Shown: positions 9,947-19,667, counted from the stretch's first letter. The stretch: 64,000 nucleotides of DNA from an uncultured Cohaesibacter sp. (GCF_963682185.1 NZ_OY821667.1:1718109-1782108), one strand, 5' to 3'. The notes: a model not told the origin generated them from the letters alone. Program-made: numbers and translations.

Positions 9947-9963
9947 ATGAACAACATGGATAA
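9886..9963 (+). CDS. Possible 25-residue leader overlapping tkt start
   Basis: A short frame begins [13 protein letters not shown] and stops 17 bases inside tkt, in another frame. The string DNVIAFPR resembles the start of several small alphaproteobacterial proteins, but no good ribosome-binding site precedes it (GTAGAAACGACA). It could be an upstream frame coupled to tkt or simply chance. I cannot assign a function. Confidence 0.25.
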   Translation: MDNVIAFPRRKHRTISRSRVHEQHG

Positions 9964-11932
9964 ACAGACTCGCATGGCGCATGCGATCCGCTTTCTTTCA
10001 ATGGATGCCGTTGAGAAAGCAAACTCCGGACACCCTGGCCTTCCAATGGGTGCAGCGGACGTTGCTACCGTTCTTTTCACCAAATTCATGAGATTTGATC
10101 CCACCAGCCCCAAATGGGCTGACCGCGATCGTTTTGTGATGTCTGGCGGCCACGGCTCGATGCTGCTTTACTCCCTGCTGCATTTGCTGGGATATGAAGA
10201 CATGACCATCGACGATTTGGCCAACTTCCGTCAGTTGGGTGCCAAAACCGCTGGCCATCCTGAATATGGTCATGCCGCGGGCATCGAAACGACAACCGGT
10301 CCGCTGGGTCAGGGCATCGCAAATGCCGTTGGCATGGCGATCACGGAAAGACTTTTGGCAGCCAAATTCGGCGATGATCTTGTCAATCACCGGACCTATG
10401 TCATGGCTGGTGACGGGTGCCTTATGGAAGGCATCTCTCAGGAAGCCATTGCATTGGCCGGTCATCTCAAGCTCAACAAGCTTGTGCTGCTGTGGGACGA
10501 CAATAACATCACCATCGATGGCAATGTCAGCGTCTCCGACTCGACCGACCAGCATGCACGCTTCAAGGCCTGCAACTGGAACACTTTGAGCGTTGATGGT
10601 CATGACCAGGCAGCCATTGCTGAAGCCATCGAAACAGCCCAGAAGAGCGACAAGCCAACCATGATTGCCTGTAAGACGGTGATCGGCTTTGGCTCTCCAA
10701 ACAAGGCTGGCACCAACAAGGTGCACGGGGCTCCCCTGGGTGCAGATGAAATCGCGGCCACCCGCGAAGCGCTCGGCTGGGATTGTGAACCGTTCGAACT
10801 GCCTGCTGACATTCGCGATGCATGGCGCATTGCCGGCCTTAATGCCGCGCAGGCCCACAAAGAATGGCAGAAGCGGCTGGAAGCTGCGGATTCCGAGGTC
10901 CGCGCAGAGTTCGAACGCCGTATGCGTGGCGATCTGCCATCCGGCTTCGAAGATGCCATGACAGCTTACAAGAAGTCTCTGGCTGAAGAACCAAAGAATG
11001 TGGCAACCCGCAAAGCTTCCGAAATGGCGCTCAACGTCATCACCGAAGCCGTGCCGGAAACCATTGGCGGCTCTGCCGACCTCACCGGTTCCAACAACAC
11101 CAAGACCCCATCAACCGAATCGGTCACGCCTGACGATTTCTCCGGTCGCTACATGAACTGGGGTATTCGCGAGCATTGCATGGCCTCTGCCATGAACGGC
11201 ATGGCCCTGCATGGCGGCGTCATTCCTTATAGCGGGACCTTCCTGGTCTTTGCCGACTATATGCGTGGTGCGATGCGTCTGTCAGCTCTGATGGAACAGC
11301 GCGTCATCTATGTGTTGACCCATGATTCCATCGGTCTTGGCGAAGATGGTCCAACCCATCAGCCGGTTGAAACCCTTGCTTCCCTGCGCGCCATCCCGAA
11401 CATGCAGGTCTTCCGTCCTGCAGACGCGATGGAAACAGCAGAATGCTGGGAACTGGCGATCAAGTCAGACAAGAACCCAAGCTCTCTGGCACTGACCCGT
11501 CAGGGTCTGACACCATATCGCACCGAATATTCCGAAGAAAATCTCTGCGGACGCGGTGCCTATGTTCTGTCTGACTGCGATGGGGATGCCGACGTGTCGA
11601 TCTTTGCTTCAGGCTCTGAAGTGGAAATCGCCATGGCTGCACAGGCAGCATTGGCAGAACAGGAAATTCTGGCCCGCGTGGTCTCTGTACCATGCTTTGA
11701 GCTTTTCGAAGCGCAGTCAGAAGAGTATAAGGAAGACATCCTGGGCGGTGCCAAGGTCAAAGTTGGCATTGAAGCTGCCCTTCGCATGGGATGGGATCGC
11801 TTTATCGGCTCGGACGGCATCTTTGTTGGCATGGACAGCTTCGGCGCTTCCGGCCCTTATAAAGAGCTGTACGAAAAATTCGGCATCACCTCCGACAATG
11901 TTGTCGCAAAGGTTGTCGAACGCCTAAAATAA
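9947..11932 (+). CDS. tkt: Transketolase
   Basis: Transketolase is the thiamine-diphosphate enzyme that moves two-carbon units in the pentose-phosphate and Calvin-type pathways. From the chosen ATG the protein has 661 residues, the usual length. Visible signatures are [37 protein letters not shown], the ThDP motif [14 protein letters not shown] ending in [10 protein letters not shown], and the second-half motif [16 protein letters not shown]. The start at 9947 ([10 protein letters not shown]) suits the family; an ATG three codons later is possible. It heads a plus-strand group with gap and pgk and ends with its own terminator. Confidence 0.97.
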   Translation: MNNMDKQTRMAHAIRFLSMDAVEKANSGHPGLPMGAADVATVLFTKFMRFDPTSPKWADRDRFVMSGGHGSMLLYSLLHLLGYEDMTIDDLANFRQLGAKTAGHPEYGHAAGIETTTGPLGQGIANAVGMAITERLLAAKFGDDLVNHRTYVMAGDGCLMEGISQEAIALAGHLKLNKLVLLWDDNNITIDGNVSVSDSTDQHARFKACNWNTLSVDGHDQAAIAEAIETAQKSDKPTMIACKTVIGFGSPNKAGTNKVHGAPLGADEIAATREALGWDCEPFELPADIRDAWRIAGLNAAQAHKEWQKRLEAADSEVRAEFERRMRGDLPSGFEDAMTAYKKSLAEEPKNVATRKASEMALNVITEAVPETIGGSADLTGSNNTKTPSTESVTPDDFSGRYMNWGIREHCMASAMNGMALHGGVIPYSGTFLVFADYMRGAMRLSALMEQRVIYVLTHDSIGLGEDGPTHQPVETLASLRAIPNMQVFRPADAMETAECWELAIKSDKNPSSLALTRQGLTPYRTEYSEENLCGRGAYVLSDCDGDADVSIFASGSEVEIAMAAQAALAEQEILARVVSVPCFELFEAQSEEYKEDILGGAKVKVGIEAALRMGWDRFIGSDGIFVGMDSFGASGPYKELYEKFGITSDNVVAKVVERLK

Positions 11933-11958
11933 GCGTAAACACTCATAAAGTGCACCTG

Positions 11959-11992
11959 ATTGGCAGGAAAAAAATGATTTTTTCTGCCAATT
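11959..11992 (+). terminator. Terminator after tkt
   Basis: An inverted repeat ATTGGCAG / CTGCCAAT encloses an A-run and a T-run that can extend the stem. It lies 26 bases after the tkt stop and probably ends the tkt transcript before the gap promoter region. Confidence 0.65.
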
Positions 11993-12012
11993 CGCTTAAC
12001 AGCGATGTTGAA

Positions 12013-12026
12013 TTGTCATACGACAA
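12013..12026. promoter_or_regulatory. Inverted repeat in gap promoter region
   Basis: TTGTC and GACAA flank four bases, making a 14-base inverted repeat, and another TTGTC follows at about 12034. It lies 135 bases upstream of gap in a region that must hold the gap promoter, so it may be a regulator binding site. The regulator is unknown. Confidence 0.25.
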
Positions 12027-12160
12027 AAGTATATTGTCCACCTAATATGAGATCGATCAAGGCGCGGACATAAACCCTCTTATATCACGCGTTCATCAAG
12101 TTGATCTAAGTGCAAGACCGGCTCGATAAGAAAAAGTGCCGGCTAAATCAGGAGAAAGTC

Positions 12161-13171
12161 ATGACTGTAAAAGTGGCGATCAATGGTTTCGGTCGTATTG
12201 GCCGTAACGTGCTTCGTGCTATCATCGAATCCGGCCGTACCGATATCGAAGTTGTTGCTATCAACGACCTTGGCCCGGTTGAAACCAACGCTCACCTCGT
12301 ACGTTTCGACTCTGTACATGGCAAATTCCCTGGCACCGTTACCGTTGACGGCGACACCATTGACGTAGGCCGTGGCCCGATCAAGGTAACCGCCATCCGC
12401 AACCCTGAAGAACTGCCTTGGGGCGAACTGGGTGTTGACGTTGCAATGGAATGCACCGGTATCTTCACCGCCAAGGAAAAAGCTTCCATGCACCTGACCG
12501 CTGGTGCAAAACGCGTTCTGGTTTCTGCTCCTGCAGCAGGCGCTGACAAAACCATCGTTTTCGGTGTCAACCACGACTCCCTGACTGCAGATGACCTGGT
12601 TGTTTCCAACGCATCTTGCACCACCAACTGCCTGTCTCCAGTTGCTTGGGCTCTGAACGAAGCTGTTGGCATCGAAAAAGGCTTTATGACCACCATTCAC
12701 TCCTACACTGGTGACCAGCCTACTCTCGACACCATGCACAAAGATCTGTATCGCGCACGCGCTGCTGCTCTGTCCATGATCCCAACTTCTACCGGTGCTG
12801 CAAAAGCTGTTGGTCTGGTTCTTCCAGAACTCGCAGGCAAACTGGACGGCGTTGCTATCCGCGTTCCTACACCAAACGTATCTGTTGTCGACCTGGTCTT
12901 CGAAGCCAAAAAAGACACCACCGTTGAAGAAATCAACGCAGCAATCAAAGCTGCTGCTGATGGCAAACTGGCTGGCGTTCTGGGCTACACCGATCTGCCA
13001 AACGTATCCAGCGACTTCAACCATGACAGCCACTCTTCCATCTTCCACATGGATCAGACCAAAGTCATGGAAGGCCGCATGGTTCGTATCCTGAGCTGGT
13101 ACGACAACGAATGGGGCTTCTCCAACCGTATGGGTGACACCGCGGTTGCTATGGCTAAACTCATCAAATAA
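12161..13171 (+). CDS. gap: Glyceraldehyde-3-phosphate dehydrogenase, type I
   Basis: The enzyme oxidises glyceraldehyde 3-phosphate to 1,3-bisphosphoglycerate with NAD. The 336-residue protein starts [18 protein letters not shown], has ND at 35-36 (Asp favouring NAD over NADP), the catalytic Cys153 in [10 protein letters not shown], and ends [25 protein letters not shown] lies eight bases before the chosen ATG; a longer frame upstream lacks family similarity. Codon use is strongly biased (GTT, GCT, CTG, AAC, GAC), unlike the neighbours, as expected for a very highly expressed gene. Confidence 0.98.
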   Translation: MTVKVAINGFGRIGRNVLRAIIESGRTDIEVVAINDLGPVETNAHLVRFDSVHGKFPGTVTVDGDTIDVGRGPIKVTAIRNPEELPWGELGVDVAMECTGIFTAKEKASMHLTAGAKRVLVSAPAAGADKTIVFGVNHDSLTADDLVVSNASCTTNCLSPVAWALNEAVGIEKGFMTTIHSYTGDQPTLDTMHKDLYRARAAALSMIPTSTGAAKAVGLVLPELAGKLDGVAIRVPTPNVSVVDLVFEAKKDTTVEEINAAIKAAADGKLAGVLGYTDLPNVSSDFNHDSHSSIFHMDQTKVMEGRMVRILSWYDNEWGFSNRMGDTAVAMAKLIK

Positions 13172-13185
13172 TTGATGACAGCCTT

Positions 13186-13283
13186 TTCTGCCGGAGCAAT
13201 CCGGCAGAATGTGAAATTTTCAAAGGCGCTGTTTTAGAGACAAAACCGGACTAGCGGTTTTTAGTCCGGGAACAGCGCCTTTT
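13186..13283 (+). terminator. Double stem-loop between gap and pgk
   Basis: Two structures follow gap. The first is TTCTGCCGG / CCGGCAGAA (13186-13209). The second is nested: outer arms AAAGGCGCTGTT / AACAGCGCCTTT with a T-run after it, enclosing an inner CCGGACTA / TAGTCCGG stem. It may be a terminator or an attenuator that sets gap above pgk expression. Confidence 0.6.
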
Positions 13284-13430
13284 CTACTTCATGAGCGGCA
13301 GACATGCCGCGCCTGCAACAGGCACCATGGGTAGGCACCCGACCTGAAGCCTTGTCCGGTCCGAAAAGGACCGAGAAGCTTCTATCAGACACACAGCCGA
13401 CATGGTTCGGCCAGACTGTAGGATCATCCA

Positions 13431-14624
13431 ATGGCTAATTTCAAAACCCTTGATGATGTAGAACTGAGCGGCAAGCGCGTGCTCGTTCGCGTTGACCTGA
13501 ACGTCCCGATGAAAGATGGCGAAGTCACCGATACCACCCGTATCGACCGCATCGTACCGACCCTTTCCGAAATTTCCGAAAAAGGCGGCAAGGTCATCAT
13601 CCTTGCTCACTTTGGTCGTCCCAAGGGCGAAAAGGTTCCGGAAATGAGCCTCAAGCAGGTTGTTCCGGCTCTGTCCAAAGCCCTCAAGATGCCTGTTGGC
13701 TTTGCAGAAGACTGCATCGGCGATGTTGCCAAGGCTGCCATCGACAACATGGCCAACGGCGACGTCCTCGTTCTGGAAAACACCCGCTACTACAAGGGCG
13801 AAGAAAAGAACGATCCTGAATTTGCTGCACAGCTGGGTGCCAATGGCGACCTGCTGGTCGCAGACGCATTCTCCGTTTCCCACCGTGCGCACGTTTCCAC
13901 CGAAGGACTGTGCCACCATATGCCTGCAGTTGCCGGTCGCACCATGCAGCAGGAACTCGAAGCTCTCGATTCCGCTCTGGGCACGCCAAACCGTCCTGTT
14001 CTGGCTGTTGTAGGCGGCGCCAAGGTTTCCACCAAGATCGACCTGCTCGAAAACCTCGTCACCAAAGTTGACGGTCTGGTAATCGGCGGCGGCATGGCCA
14101 ACACCTTCCTGGCCGCTCAGGGCAAAGACGTTGGCAAATCCCTTTGCGAACATGATCTGGCTGAAACCGCAAAACGCATTCTGGTCGCAGCTGAAAAAGC
14201 TGGCTGTGAAATCGTCCTGCCAACCGACGCTCTGGTCGCCAAGGAATTCGCTGCCAACGCACCGTACGAAGTGCTCGACGTGGACAGCATCCCGGCTGAC
14301 GGCATGATGCTCGACGTTGGTCCGAAGTCTGTTGAAGCTGTTGTTGCATGGATCAAGAAAGCCAACACCGTTGTCTGGAATGGCCCGCTCGGCGCGTTCG
14401 AAATCGAACCATTCGACACCGCAACCGTTGCAGCCGCACAGGCAGCCGCAGAAGAAACCAAAGCTGGCAAGCTGACCTCTGTTGCCGGTGGTGGCGACAC
14501 GGTTTCCGCGCTCAACCATGCTGGCGTTTATGATGACTTCTCCTACATCTCCACCGCTGGTGGTGCATTCCTCGAATGGATGGAAGGCAAGGCTCTTCCG
14601 GGTGTTGAAGTTCTCAAAGCCTGA
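13431..14624 (+). CDS. pgk: Phosphoglycerate kinase
   Basis: Pgk makes ATP from 1,3-bisphosphoglycerate. The 397-residue protein has the N-terminal substrate site [18 protein letters not shown], the arginine-histidine motif [11 protein letters not shown], the hinge region [14 protein letters not shown], the nucleotide loop [15 protein letters not shown], and the C-terminal [11 protein letters not shown]. It lies about 260 bases after gap and ends with a strong terminator. The aldolase gene that often follows pgk in related bacteria is not here; a ThiE-like gene takes its place. Confidence 0.98.
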   Translation: MANFKTLDDVELSGKRVLVRVDLNVPMKDGEVTDTTRIDRIVPTLSEISEKGGKVIILAHFGRPKGEKVPEMSLKQVVPALSKALKMPVGFAEDCIGDVAKAAIDNMANGDVLVLENTRYYKGEEKNDPEFAAQLGANGDLLVADAFSVSHRAHVSTEGLCHHMPAVAGRTMQQELEALDSALGTPNRPVLAVVGGAKVSTKIDLLENLVTKVDGLVIGGGMANTFLAAQGKDVGKSLCEHDLAETAKRILVAAEKAGCEIVLPTDALVAKEFAANAPYEVLDVDSIPADGMMLDVGPKSVEAVVAWIKKANTVVWNGPLGAFEIEPFDTATVAAAQAAAEETKAGKLTSVAGGGDTVSALNHAGVYDDFSYISTAGGAFLEWMEGKALPGVEVLKA

Positions 14625-14663
14625 TTAATGGGGCATTTGCCCAATTCCCAATGATCAAAAAGG

Positions 14664-14693
14664 TGCGCCAATCAACCGATTGGCGCATTTTTT
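14664..14693 (+). terminator. Terminator after pgk
   Basis: TGCGCCAATC and GATTGGCGCA form a ten-pair perfect stem around four bases, followed by six T. This is a clear rho-independent terminator 40 bases after the pgk stop. Confidence 0.9.
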
Positions 14694-14786
14694 ATTTCCC
14701 GAGCCGTTCGCGCTCTTGCAACAGCCCCACTTTTGCGAGATATGAGAGCGAAGCAACAAACCGTCCAACCATCGATAGGTCACATC

Positions 14787-15425
14787 ATGGAGCCCACCCA
14801 GATTTATCTCGTCACCCCGCGGCACATTGATCTGGAAACATTCCCGGCCCAATTGCAAGCCGCCATGGATGGAGGCGATATCGCAGCCCTGTTGATCGAT
14901 TGCGAAACAAACAACGACAACGAGCTGCAGAAAATCACCCAGACCATCGCCCCCATGGCGCAAAAGCACGACATCGCCGTGGTGTTGCGCGGGGATTCCC
15001 GCGTCGCTGGTCGCACCAAATGTGACGGCCTGCATATTGATGGCGATCTTACCGATATCCAGAATGGTGTCGAAGACTATGCCAATCGCTTCATGCTCGG
15101 CGCAGAGGGTGGCAACAAGCGCCACACGGCAATGGAAATCGGCGAAAGCGGCATCGACTATATCATGTTCGGTCGTCTGGACGCGCCAACCATGGATACG
15201 ATTCACGAAAAGTCGCTGGATATGGCCGATTGGTGGTCCACCCTGTTCGAGGTGCCCGCGGTGATTATCGGCGGCTCTGATCTTTCCGAATGCGCAAAGG
15301 TCTCGGCCATGGGCATTGAATTCATCGCCCTGCGCGAAGCCATCTGGGACCATGAAGCCGGTCCGCAGGTTGCCGTGAGCGAAGCATGCGCCCTGCTTGC
15401 AGAAGGCGCCAAGGAACAATCCTGA
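14787..15425 (+). CDS. ThiE-like protein lacking ThiE active-site motifs
   Basis: The 212-residue protein (start MEPTQIYLVTPRHIDLETF) aligns with thiamine-phosphate synthase in overall pattern: YLVTP at the first strand, CDGLHIDGDL where ThiE has DGVHLG, IDYIMFGRL at strand 6 and VPAVIIGG at strand 7. The QLR.K pyrimidine motif is replaced by ALLIDCETN, the NDR..A motif by LRGDSRVAG, and the pyrophosphate-binding serine-histidine is not evident. It may therefore bind a phosphate ligand without making thiamine phosphate. A longer TTG frame starts at 14733. It is a lone gene between the pgk terminator and a Sel1 protein. Confidence 0.75.
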   Translation: MEPTQIYLVTPRHIDLETFPAQLQAAMDGGDIAALLIDCETNNDNELQKITQTIAPMAQKHDIAVVLRGDSRVAGRTKCDGLHIDGDLTDIQNGVEDYANRFMLGAEGGNKRHTAMEIGESGIDYIMFGRLDAPTMDTIHEKSLDMADWWSTLFEVPAVIIGGSDLSECAKVSAMGIEFIALREAIWDHEAGPQVAVSEACALLAEGAKEQS

Positions 15426-15536
15426 GCCAACCTCTCGTCCCGCAAAGATGAGAGCGACACAGAATGGCCGAATTTGGTTGCCAAACAAGAGCCGAACGGG
15501 CCCATGAACGGCCCACAGCAAACGACGTCAGATTAC

Positions 15537-16658
15537 ATGGTCATGCTTTCCAAACTGAATGCTGCGCCAAGCGCAAGCCGATTGACTATCCGCGCTTTCT
15601 TGCGCAAATGTCTGAGTGCATCGCTTGCATCAGCCCTGACGCTGTGCGTCGCACCCGCATGGGCTGCGCAAACTGCCCCTGAGGTCAGCCAGCCAGCAGA
15701 CGCTGGCGAGCAATTGACAACACCAATCGGCGCGGCACCACAAGATGGTTCAAAAGTCCCTTATGTGTTCGATGGCTCTGCCTCGATCACCGATCCGAGC
15801 AATCCATTTGATGTGCCCCGCTTTGTGCTGAAAAAGACGTCAGCCTATTCGGCCTACCAGCGAGGCTTCTATCTCACGGCCTTTGCACTGGCCACGAAGC
15901 TGGCCGGCATGAATGACATACACGCCCAAACATTGCTCGGAGAGCTGTATCTGAAAGGGACTGGCGTCGAGCAGAATCTGAAGGACGCCGCAAACTGGTT
16001 TGAAATTGCAGCCGACAGAGGCGACAGGGAAGCCCAGTTCAACATCGGCCTGCTCTATGCGCAGGGGCAGGGCGTTGAGAAAAATCTCGACAAGGCTCTC
16101 GACTATTTCCAAAAGGCGGCAGCGCAGGATCAGAAAAATGCTCAGTTCAATCTGGGCCTTCTCTATCTGCGCGGCCAGCTGGTGGAAAGAGATATCACCA
16201 AGGCCATGGACCTGCTGACCAAATCCGCCCAGCAGGGTGTCGCAGCAGCGCAATATACCCTGGCCAATCTTTACCAGTCGGATTTTTTCCCTGCACCCAA
16301 CCTTGATCAGGCCGCCTACTGGATGCAGCGCGCCGCACAGGGCGGCTTTCTGGATGCACAGCTGGAATTCGGCCTGATGCTGTTTCATGGCAAGGGCGTT
16401 CGGCAGGATTTCTCCGCCGCCCGTGCGTGGCTCAAGCAAGCCGCAGATGCAGGCAGCATTCTTGCCCAGAACCGCCTTGCTCGCATTCTGGCGCGCGGCT
16501 ATGAACAGCCAGCTGATCCAATTGATGCGGCGAAATACTATCTCTTGTCCAAGCGCTCTGGCAAAAGCGATGATTGGCTTGAGAAGTTTTTTCAGGAATT
16601 GCCCGACAAGGAAAAGCAGTTGGCAATAAAAGAGCTAAAGGCACATACCTTTTGGTAG
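15537..16658 (+). CDS. Secreted Sel1/TPR-repeat protein
   Basis: The protein of about 373 residues has a signal peptide (basic start, then LSASLASALTLCVAPAWA with cleavage after AWA) and six or so Sel1-type repeats from about residue 100 on, each carrying the A-x-x-x-L-G-x-x-Y/L-x-x-G-x-G-V pattern (for example AQTLLGELYLKGTGVEQN, AQFNIGLLYAQGQGVEKN). Such repeats form an alpha-solenoid that binds partner proteins, here in the periplasm. The start is uncertain: ATG codons at 15504, 15537 and 15543 and a TTG at 15474 are in frame and none has a strong ribosome-binding site. Function is unknown. Confidence 0.82.
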   Translation: MVMLSKLNAAPSASRLTIRAFLRKCLSASLASALTLCVAPAWAAQTAPEVSQPADAGEQLTTPIGAAPQDGSKVPYVFDGSASITDPSNPFDVPRFVLKKTSAYSAYQRGFYLTAFALATKLAGMNDIHAQTLLGELYLKGTGVEQNLKDAANWFEIAADRGDREAQFNIGLLYAQGQGVEKNLDKALDYFQKAAAQDQKNAQFNLGLLYLRGQLVERDITKAMDLLTKSAQQGVAAAQYTLANLYQSDFFPAPNLDQAAYWMQRAAQGGFLDAQLEFGLMLFHGKGVRQDFSAARAWLKQAADAGSILAQNRLARILARGYEQPADPIDAAKYYLLSKRSGKSDDWLEKFFQELPDKEKQLAIKELKAHTFW

Positions 16659-16788
16659 CCATTCTCGTCTCCGGCATTAAATTTGAGAGCAAATTCACCA
16701 AGATTGAAAGACTTTAGGACGTTTTTAGCCGGAAACTCCGCCAAAAGCCTTGCAAATACACCCTGAATATGGTCCTACAGGGCCACCT

Positions 16789-16830
16789 GCCCCGAAGATC
16801 ATTTTAGGTTTGATCCGAACGGGGCCTTTT
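16789..16830 (+). terminator. Terminator after the Sel1 gene
   Basis: GCCCCG and CGGGGC are paired across a 25-base loop in which GATC and GATC can also pair, followed by CTTTT. It separates the Sel1 gene from efp. Confidence 0.6.
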
Positions 16831-16901
16831 CACCCTAAGGCATTTTTACAGGATCGCTGCAGCCGTTCTCGTCTCGCGTCCTGTCAGCAAGATGGTTTGT
16901 T

Positions 16902-17465
16902 ATGAAGATCAATGGCAACGAAGTCCGTCCTGGCAACGTAATCGAACATCAGAACACGATCTGGGTCGCGGTGAAAGTGAATGCAGTCAAGCCGGGTAAA
17001 GGCGGCGCATTTGCTCAGATCGAGCTGAAGAACCTTATCGACGGTCGCAAACTCAACGAGCGTTTTCGCGCCAGTGAAACCGTTGAACGCGTGCGTCTGG
17101 AGCAAAAAGATTTCACATACCTCTATGAAGAGGGTGACAATCTGGTGTTCATGGATACCGTTTCCTACGAACAGCTCGAACTGAACAAGGATTTTGTCGG
17201 TGAGCGTGCAGCATTCCTGCAGGACGGCATGCCTGTCGTTGTAGAACTGTATGAAGAAAAGCCGATCGGCATCGACCTTCCCGATCAGGTAACACTGGAA
17301 GTGACTGAAACCGAGCCGACCATCAAGGGCCAGACCCAGTCGTCTTCCTACAAACCGGCAATGCTTGAAAATGGCGTTCGCTGCATGGTTCCTCCGTTCA
17401 TCACCACCGGTGAAAAGATCGTCGTGGACACCAACGAAATTGAATATGTGAAGCGCGCTGACTAA
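16902..17465 (+). CDS. efp: Elongation factor P
   Basis: EF-P relieves ribosome stalling at proline runs. The 187-residue protein has three OB-like domains and the tip loop [10 protein letters not shown] with Lys33 at the site that is beta-lysylated by EpmA in many bacteria. The KPGKG context matches the lysine type, not the arginine type. It lies alone between the Sel1 gene terminator and its own terminator. The run of prolines in TolA in this window is one possible client. Confidence 0.97.
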   Translation: MKINGNEVRPGNVIEHQNTIWVAVKVNAVKPGKGGAFAQIELKNLIDGRKLNERFRASETVERVRLEQKDFTYLYEEGDNLVFMDTVSYEQLELNKDFVGERAAFLQDGMPVVVELYEEKPIGIDLPDQVTLEVTETEPTIKGQTQSSSYKPAMLENGVRCMVPPFITTGEKIVVDTNEIEYVKRAD

Positions 17466-17513
17466 GCTCGCTTGCCAAACTGGCCGATCATGATTGGCCT
17501 TCGCAATCCTTAC

Positions 17514-17553
17514 GGCGCGTCGCTTGAGTAAAATCGTCGACGCGCCTTGTTTT
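17514..17553 (+). terminator. Terminator after efp
   Basis: GGCGCGTCG and CGACGCGCC form a nine-pair perfect stem around 15 bases, followed by TTGTTTT, 48 bases after the efp stop. Confidence 0.8.
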
Positions 17554-17631
17554 ACATGGTGCATACCCGCTTCACTGCCAAACGGGCAGTAAGGATTATA
17601 CATCAGCCGCTTATCTGGGAACTTAAAGACA

Positions 17632-18417
17632 ATGGCACGCTCTGCTCTTCTCAATGTTATGGTTCAAGCCGCCCTCAAGGCTGGCCGCCGACTGGCTCGA
17701 GATTTCGGCGAACTGGAAAATCTTCAGGTCTCCCGCAAGGGCCCTGGCGATTTCGTCTCGAATGCTGACCTTCAATCGGAAAAAATTATCACCGATGAGT
17801 TGAGAAAAGCCCGTCCGAATTTCGGCTTCCTCAGAGAGGAAAGCGGCGAGGAAGAAGGCATCGACAAGAGCCATCGCTGGATCATCGATCCGCTGGATGG
17901 CACCACGAACTTCCTGCACGGCATTCCCCTGTTCGCAATCTCCATAGCGTTGGAACATGAAGGCCGCATCATCGCCGGGGTTATCTACAATCCGGCGACC
18001 GATGATCTCTACACCGCAGAGCGCGGCCGTGGCGCCTTCTATAACGACCGTCGCATGCGCGTTGCGGCCCGTGACGACTTCCATGATTGCGTCATCGGCA
18101 CCGGCGTTCCGCATCTGGGCCGTGGCAAGCACAAGCCTTATCTGGAACAGCTGGAAAAGGTAATGGCAGACGTCTCCGGTATTCGCCGTCTCGGCGCGGC
18201 CTCCCTCGATCTAGCCTATGTGGCTTCTGGCCGCTTTGATGGCTATTGGGAAGAAGCACTCAACGCCTGGGACATCGCAGCAGGCATCATCATGGTGCGC
18301 GAAGCCGGTGGCTTTGTAACAGACATCAATGGCGGCGACAAAATGCTGGAAAATGGCTCTGTCATTGCTGGCAATGAGCTGATCCGCACACGCCTTGAAA
18401 AGACCCTGAAGAAATAG
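17632..18417 (+). CDS. suhB: Inositol monophosphatase family protein (SuhB type)
   Basis: This is a Mg-dependent, lithium-sensitive phosphatase of the IMPase superfamily. The 261-residue protein shows the metal-binding motifs in order: LREESGEEEG, the signature WIIDPLDGTTNFLHG, and WDIAAGIIMVREAGGFVTD near the C-terminus. In enterobacteria SuhB also joins the rRNA antitermination complex; whether this one does is not visible. It starts 166 bases after efp, behind a terminator, and ends with its own. Confidence 0.94.
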   Translation: MARSALLNVMVQAALKAGRRLARDFGELENLQVSRKGPGDFVSNADLQSEKIITDELRKARPNFGFLREESGEEEGIDKSHRWIIDPLDGTTNFLHGIPLFAISIALEHEGRIIAGVIYNPATDDLYTAERGRGAFYNDRRMRVAARDDFHDCVIGTGVPHLGRGKHKPYLEQLEKVMADVSGIRRLGAASLDLAYVASGRFDGYWEEALNAWDIAAGIIMVREAGGFVTDINGGDKMLENGSVIAGNELIRTRLEKTLKK

Positions 18418-18462
18418 TCCGAAACGGACGCATTTCGAAGCATACTTTCAAGACCTCAAAAG

Positions 18463-18489
18463 AGACCGCCTTATCGGCGGTCTTTTTTT
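18463..18489 (+). terminator. Terminator after suhB
   Basis: AGACCGCC and GGCGGTCT form an eight-pair stem with loop TTATC and a run of seven T. Confidence 0.9.
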
Positions 18490-18612
18490 GTGCCATCCCC
18501 CGAGCAAAGGCTGCGCTTTACTCCATGAGCAAGGATATCCAAGGACGGAAATTCATCCTCCTTCACCGGGCCTTAAGAGAAACACATGCCATCAAACCGA
18601 CGCTCAATATAC

Positions 18613-18677
18613 TAATATTCGAAATCTACGAAATAATCATGGAAATGCCTATAAATTTGACTTAAGTCGAATATAAG
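18613..18677 (+). promoter_or_regulatory. AT-rich inverted repeat before the YeeE/YedE genes
   Basis: TAATATTCG at 18613 and CGAATATAA at 18668 are inverted copies with one mismatch, and GACTTAAGTC is a palindrome just inside the second. Such elements resemble ArsR-family (BigR/SqrR-like) operators that control YeeE/YedE sulfur transporters in rhizobia, but no regulator gene is adjacent. The assignment is tentative. Confidence 0.3.
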
Positions 18678-18747
18678 AAAATACAAAAGGATTATGGTGA
18701 TGCCAATCTGCATTGCATCACACCCTTCCCTTCGTGGAGTAAATCAA

Positions 18748-19164
18748 GTGACTGAATTCACCCCTCTGGTTTCCTTTGCAGGCGGCACACTGATCGGGCT
18801 TGCCGCGGTTCTGCTGATGCTCTCATGGGGCCGCATCGCGGGCATGACGGGCATTTTGGCGGGTATCCTGCCACCGTTTGGCAGCGACATGCGCTGGAAA
18901 GCAAGTTTTCTGGCGGGTGCCGTTCTCGCTCCTCTCTTATATGAGGCAACCATCAGCGACATCGCCTATCAAATGCCCGTTTCCCTTGAGGCCCTGATCA
19001 TTGGCGGGGTTATTACCGGCATCGGCGTAACTTTTGGCTCGGGCTGCACCTCAGGCCATGGCATCTGCGGCCTTGCGCGCTTCTCGCGCCGCTCAGCCGT
19101 GGCTGTCATCATGTTCATGAGCTTTGCTTTCCTGACGGTCTTCCTCACACGTCATATCTTTTAA
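18748..19164 (+). CDS. YeeE/YedE family transporter, first half
   Basis: This 138-residue membrane protein is one half of a split YeeE/YedE (sulfur-compound) transporter. It has four hydrophobic segments and the hallmark GSGCTSGHGICGLARFSRRS near residue 105, with the conserved cysteine proposed to carry thiosulfate sulfur in YeeE. The chosen start is GTG (VTEFTPLVSF), with GGAG eight bases upstream; an ATG at 18694 lacks a ribosome-binding site. The second half follows after 11 bases, so the two are co-translated. Known relatives import thiosulfate or related sulfur species; the exact substrate is unknown. Confidence 0.88.
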   Translation: MTEFTPLVSFAGGTLIGLAAVLLMLSWGRIAGMTGILAGILPPFGSDMRWKASFLAGAVLAPLLYEATISDIAYQMPVSLEALIIGGVITGIGVTFGSGCTSGHGICGLARFSRRSAVAVIMFMSFAFLTVFLTRHIF

Positions 19165-19175
19165 AGGACATCCCC

Positions 19176-19667
19176 ATGCGTTATCTGGCAGCCGGTCTGA
19201 TCGGAGCCATCTTTGGCCTCGGCATCATCACCTCGGGCATGGCAAACCCCGCTAAAGTGCTTAACTTTTTTGATCTTGCAGGCAGTTTCGACCCAAGCCT
19301 CGCTTTTGTCATGGCGGGCGCTCTCACCGTTGCCATTCCCGGTTATGCGCTCATTTTTCGCAAATTGCGCAAGCCTGTCTTCACGCCGAATTTCAATGTC
19401 CCGACCAATCGCGCAATCGACCGCAAACTGGTGATCGGCTCATCCATCTTCGGCATAGGATGGGGGATCGGCGGCTTTTGCCCGGGCGCATCCCTACCGG
19501 CCCTTGGTTTGGGGCACCCGAGCAGCTTCCTTTTCGTGCTCGCCCTGATCGCGGGAATCATGCTCGCTCAACTGATTCAGAAAGCCCGGATCTTTGAGCA
19601 TTCCACTTCCTCTGCGACCTCAATTCCCGTTCCAAGCAGCGCTGAAAATATTCAGGATCACGCATAA
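19176..19667 (+). CDS. YeeE/YedE family transporter, second half (DUF6691)
   Basis: The 163-residue protein begins MRYLAAGLIGAIFGLGIITS and carries the signature SGMANPAKVLNFFDL and, later, GIGWGIGGFCPGASLPALG with a conserved cysteine. Four membrane segments are visible, with a short polar tail at the C-terminus. AAAGGA lies before the ATG. With the upstream gene it forms the two-gene type of YeeE/YedE transporter, often next to persulfide-handling enzymes; none is found here. Confidence 0.88.
   Translation: MRYLAAGLIGAIFGLGIITSGMANPAKVLNFFDLAGSFDPSLAFVMAGALTVAIPGYALIFRKLRKPVFTPNFNVPTNRAIDRKLVIGSSIFGIGWGIGGFCPGASLPALGLGHPSSFLFVLALIAGIMLAQLIQKARIFEHSTSSATSIPVPSSAENIQDHA

Noticed and set aside
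12143-13048. Long reverse-strand frame inside gap (301 codons)
   Set aside because: It mirrors the biased codons of gap on the other strand and has no family resemblance; the same applies to the reverse frame in pgk (13284-14519) and in tkt (9998-10858).
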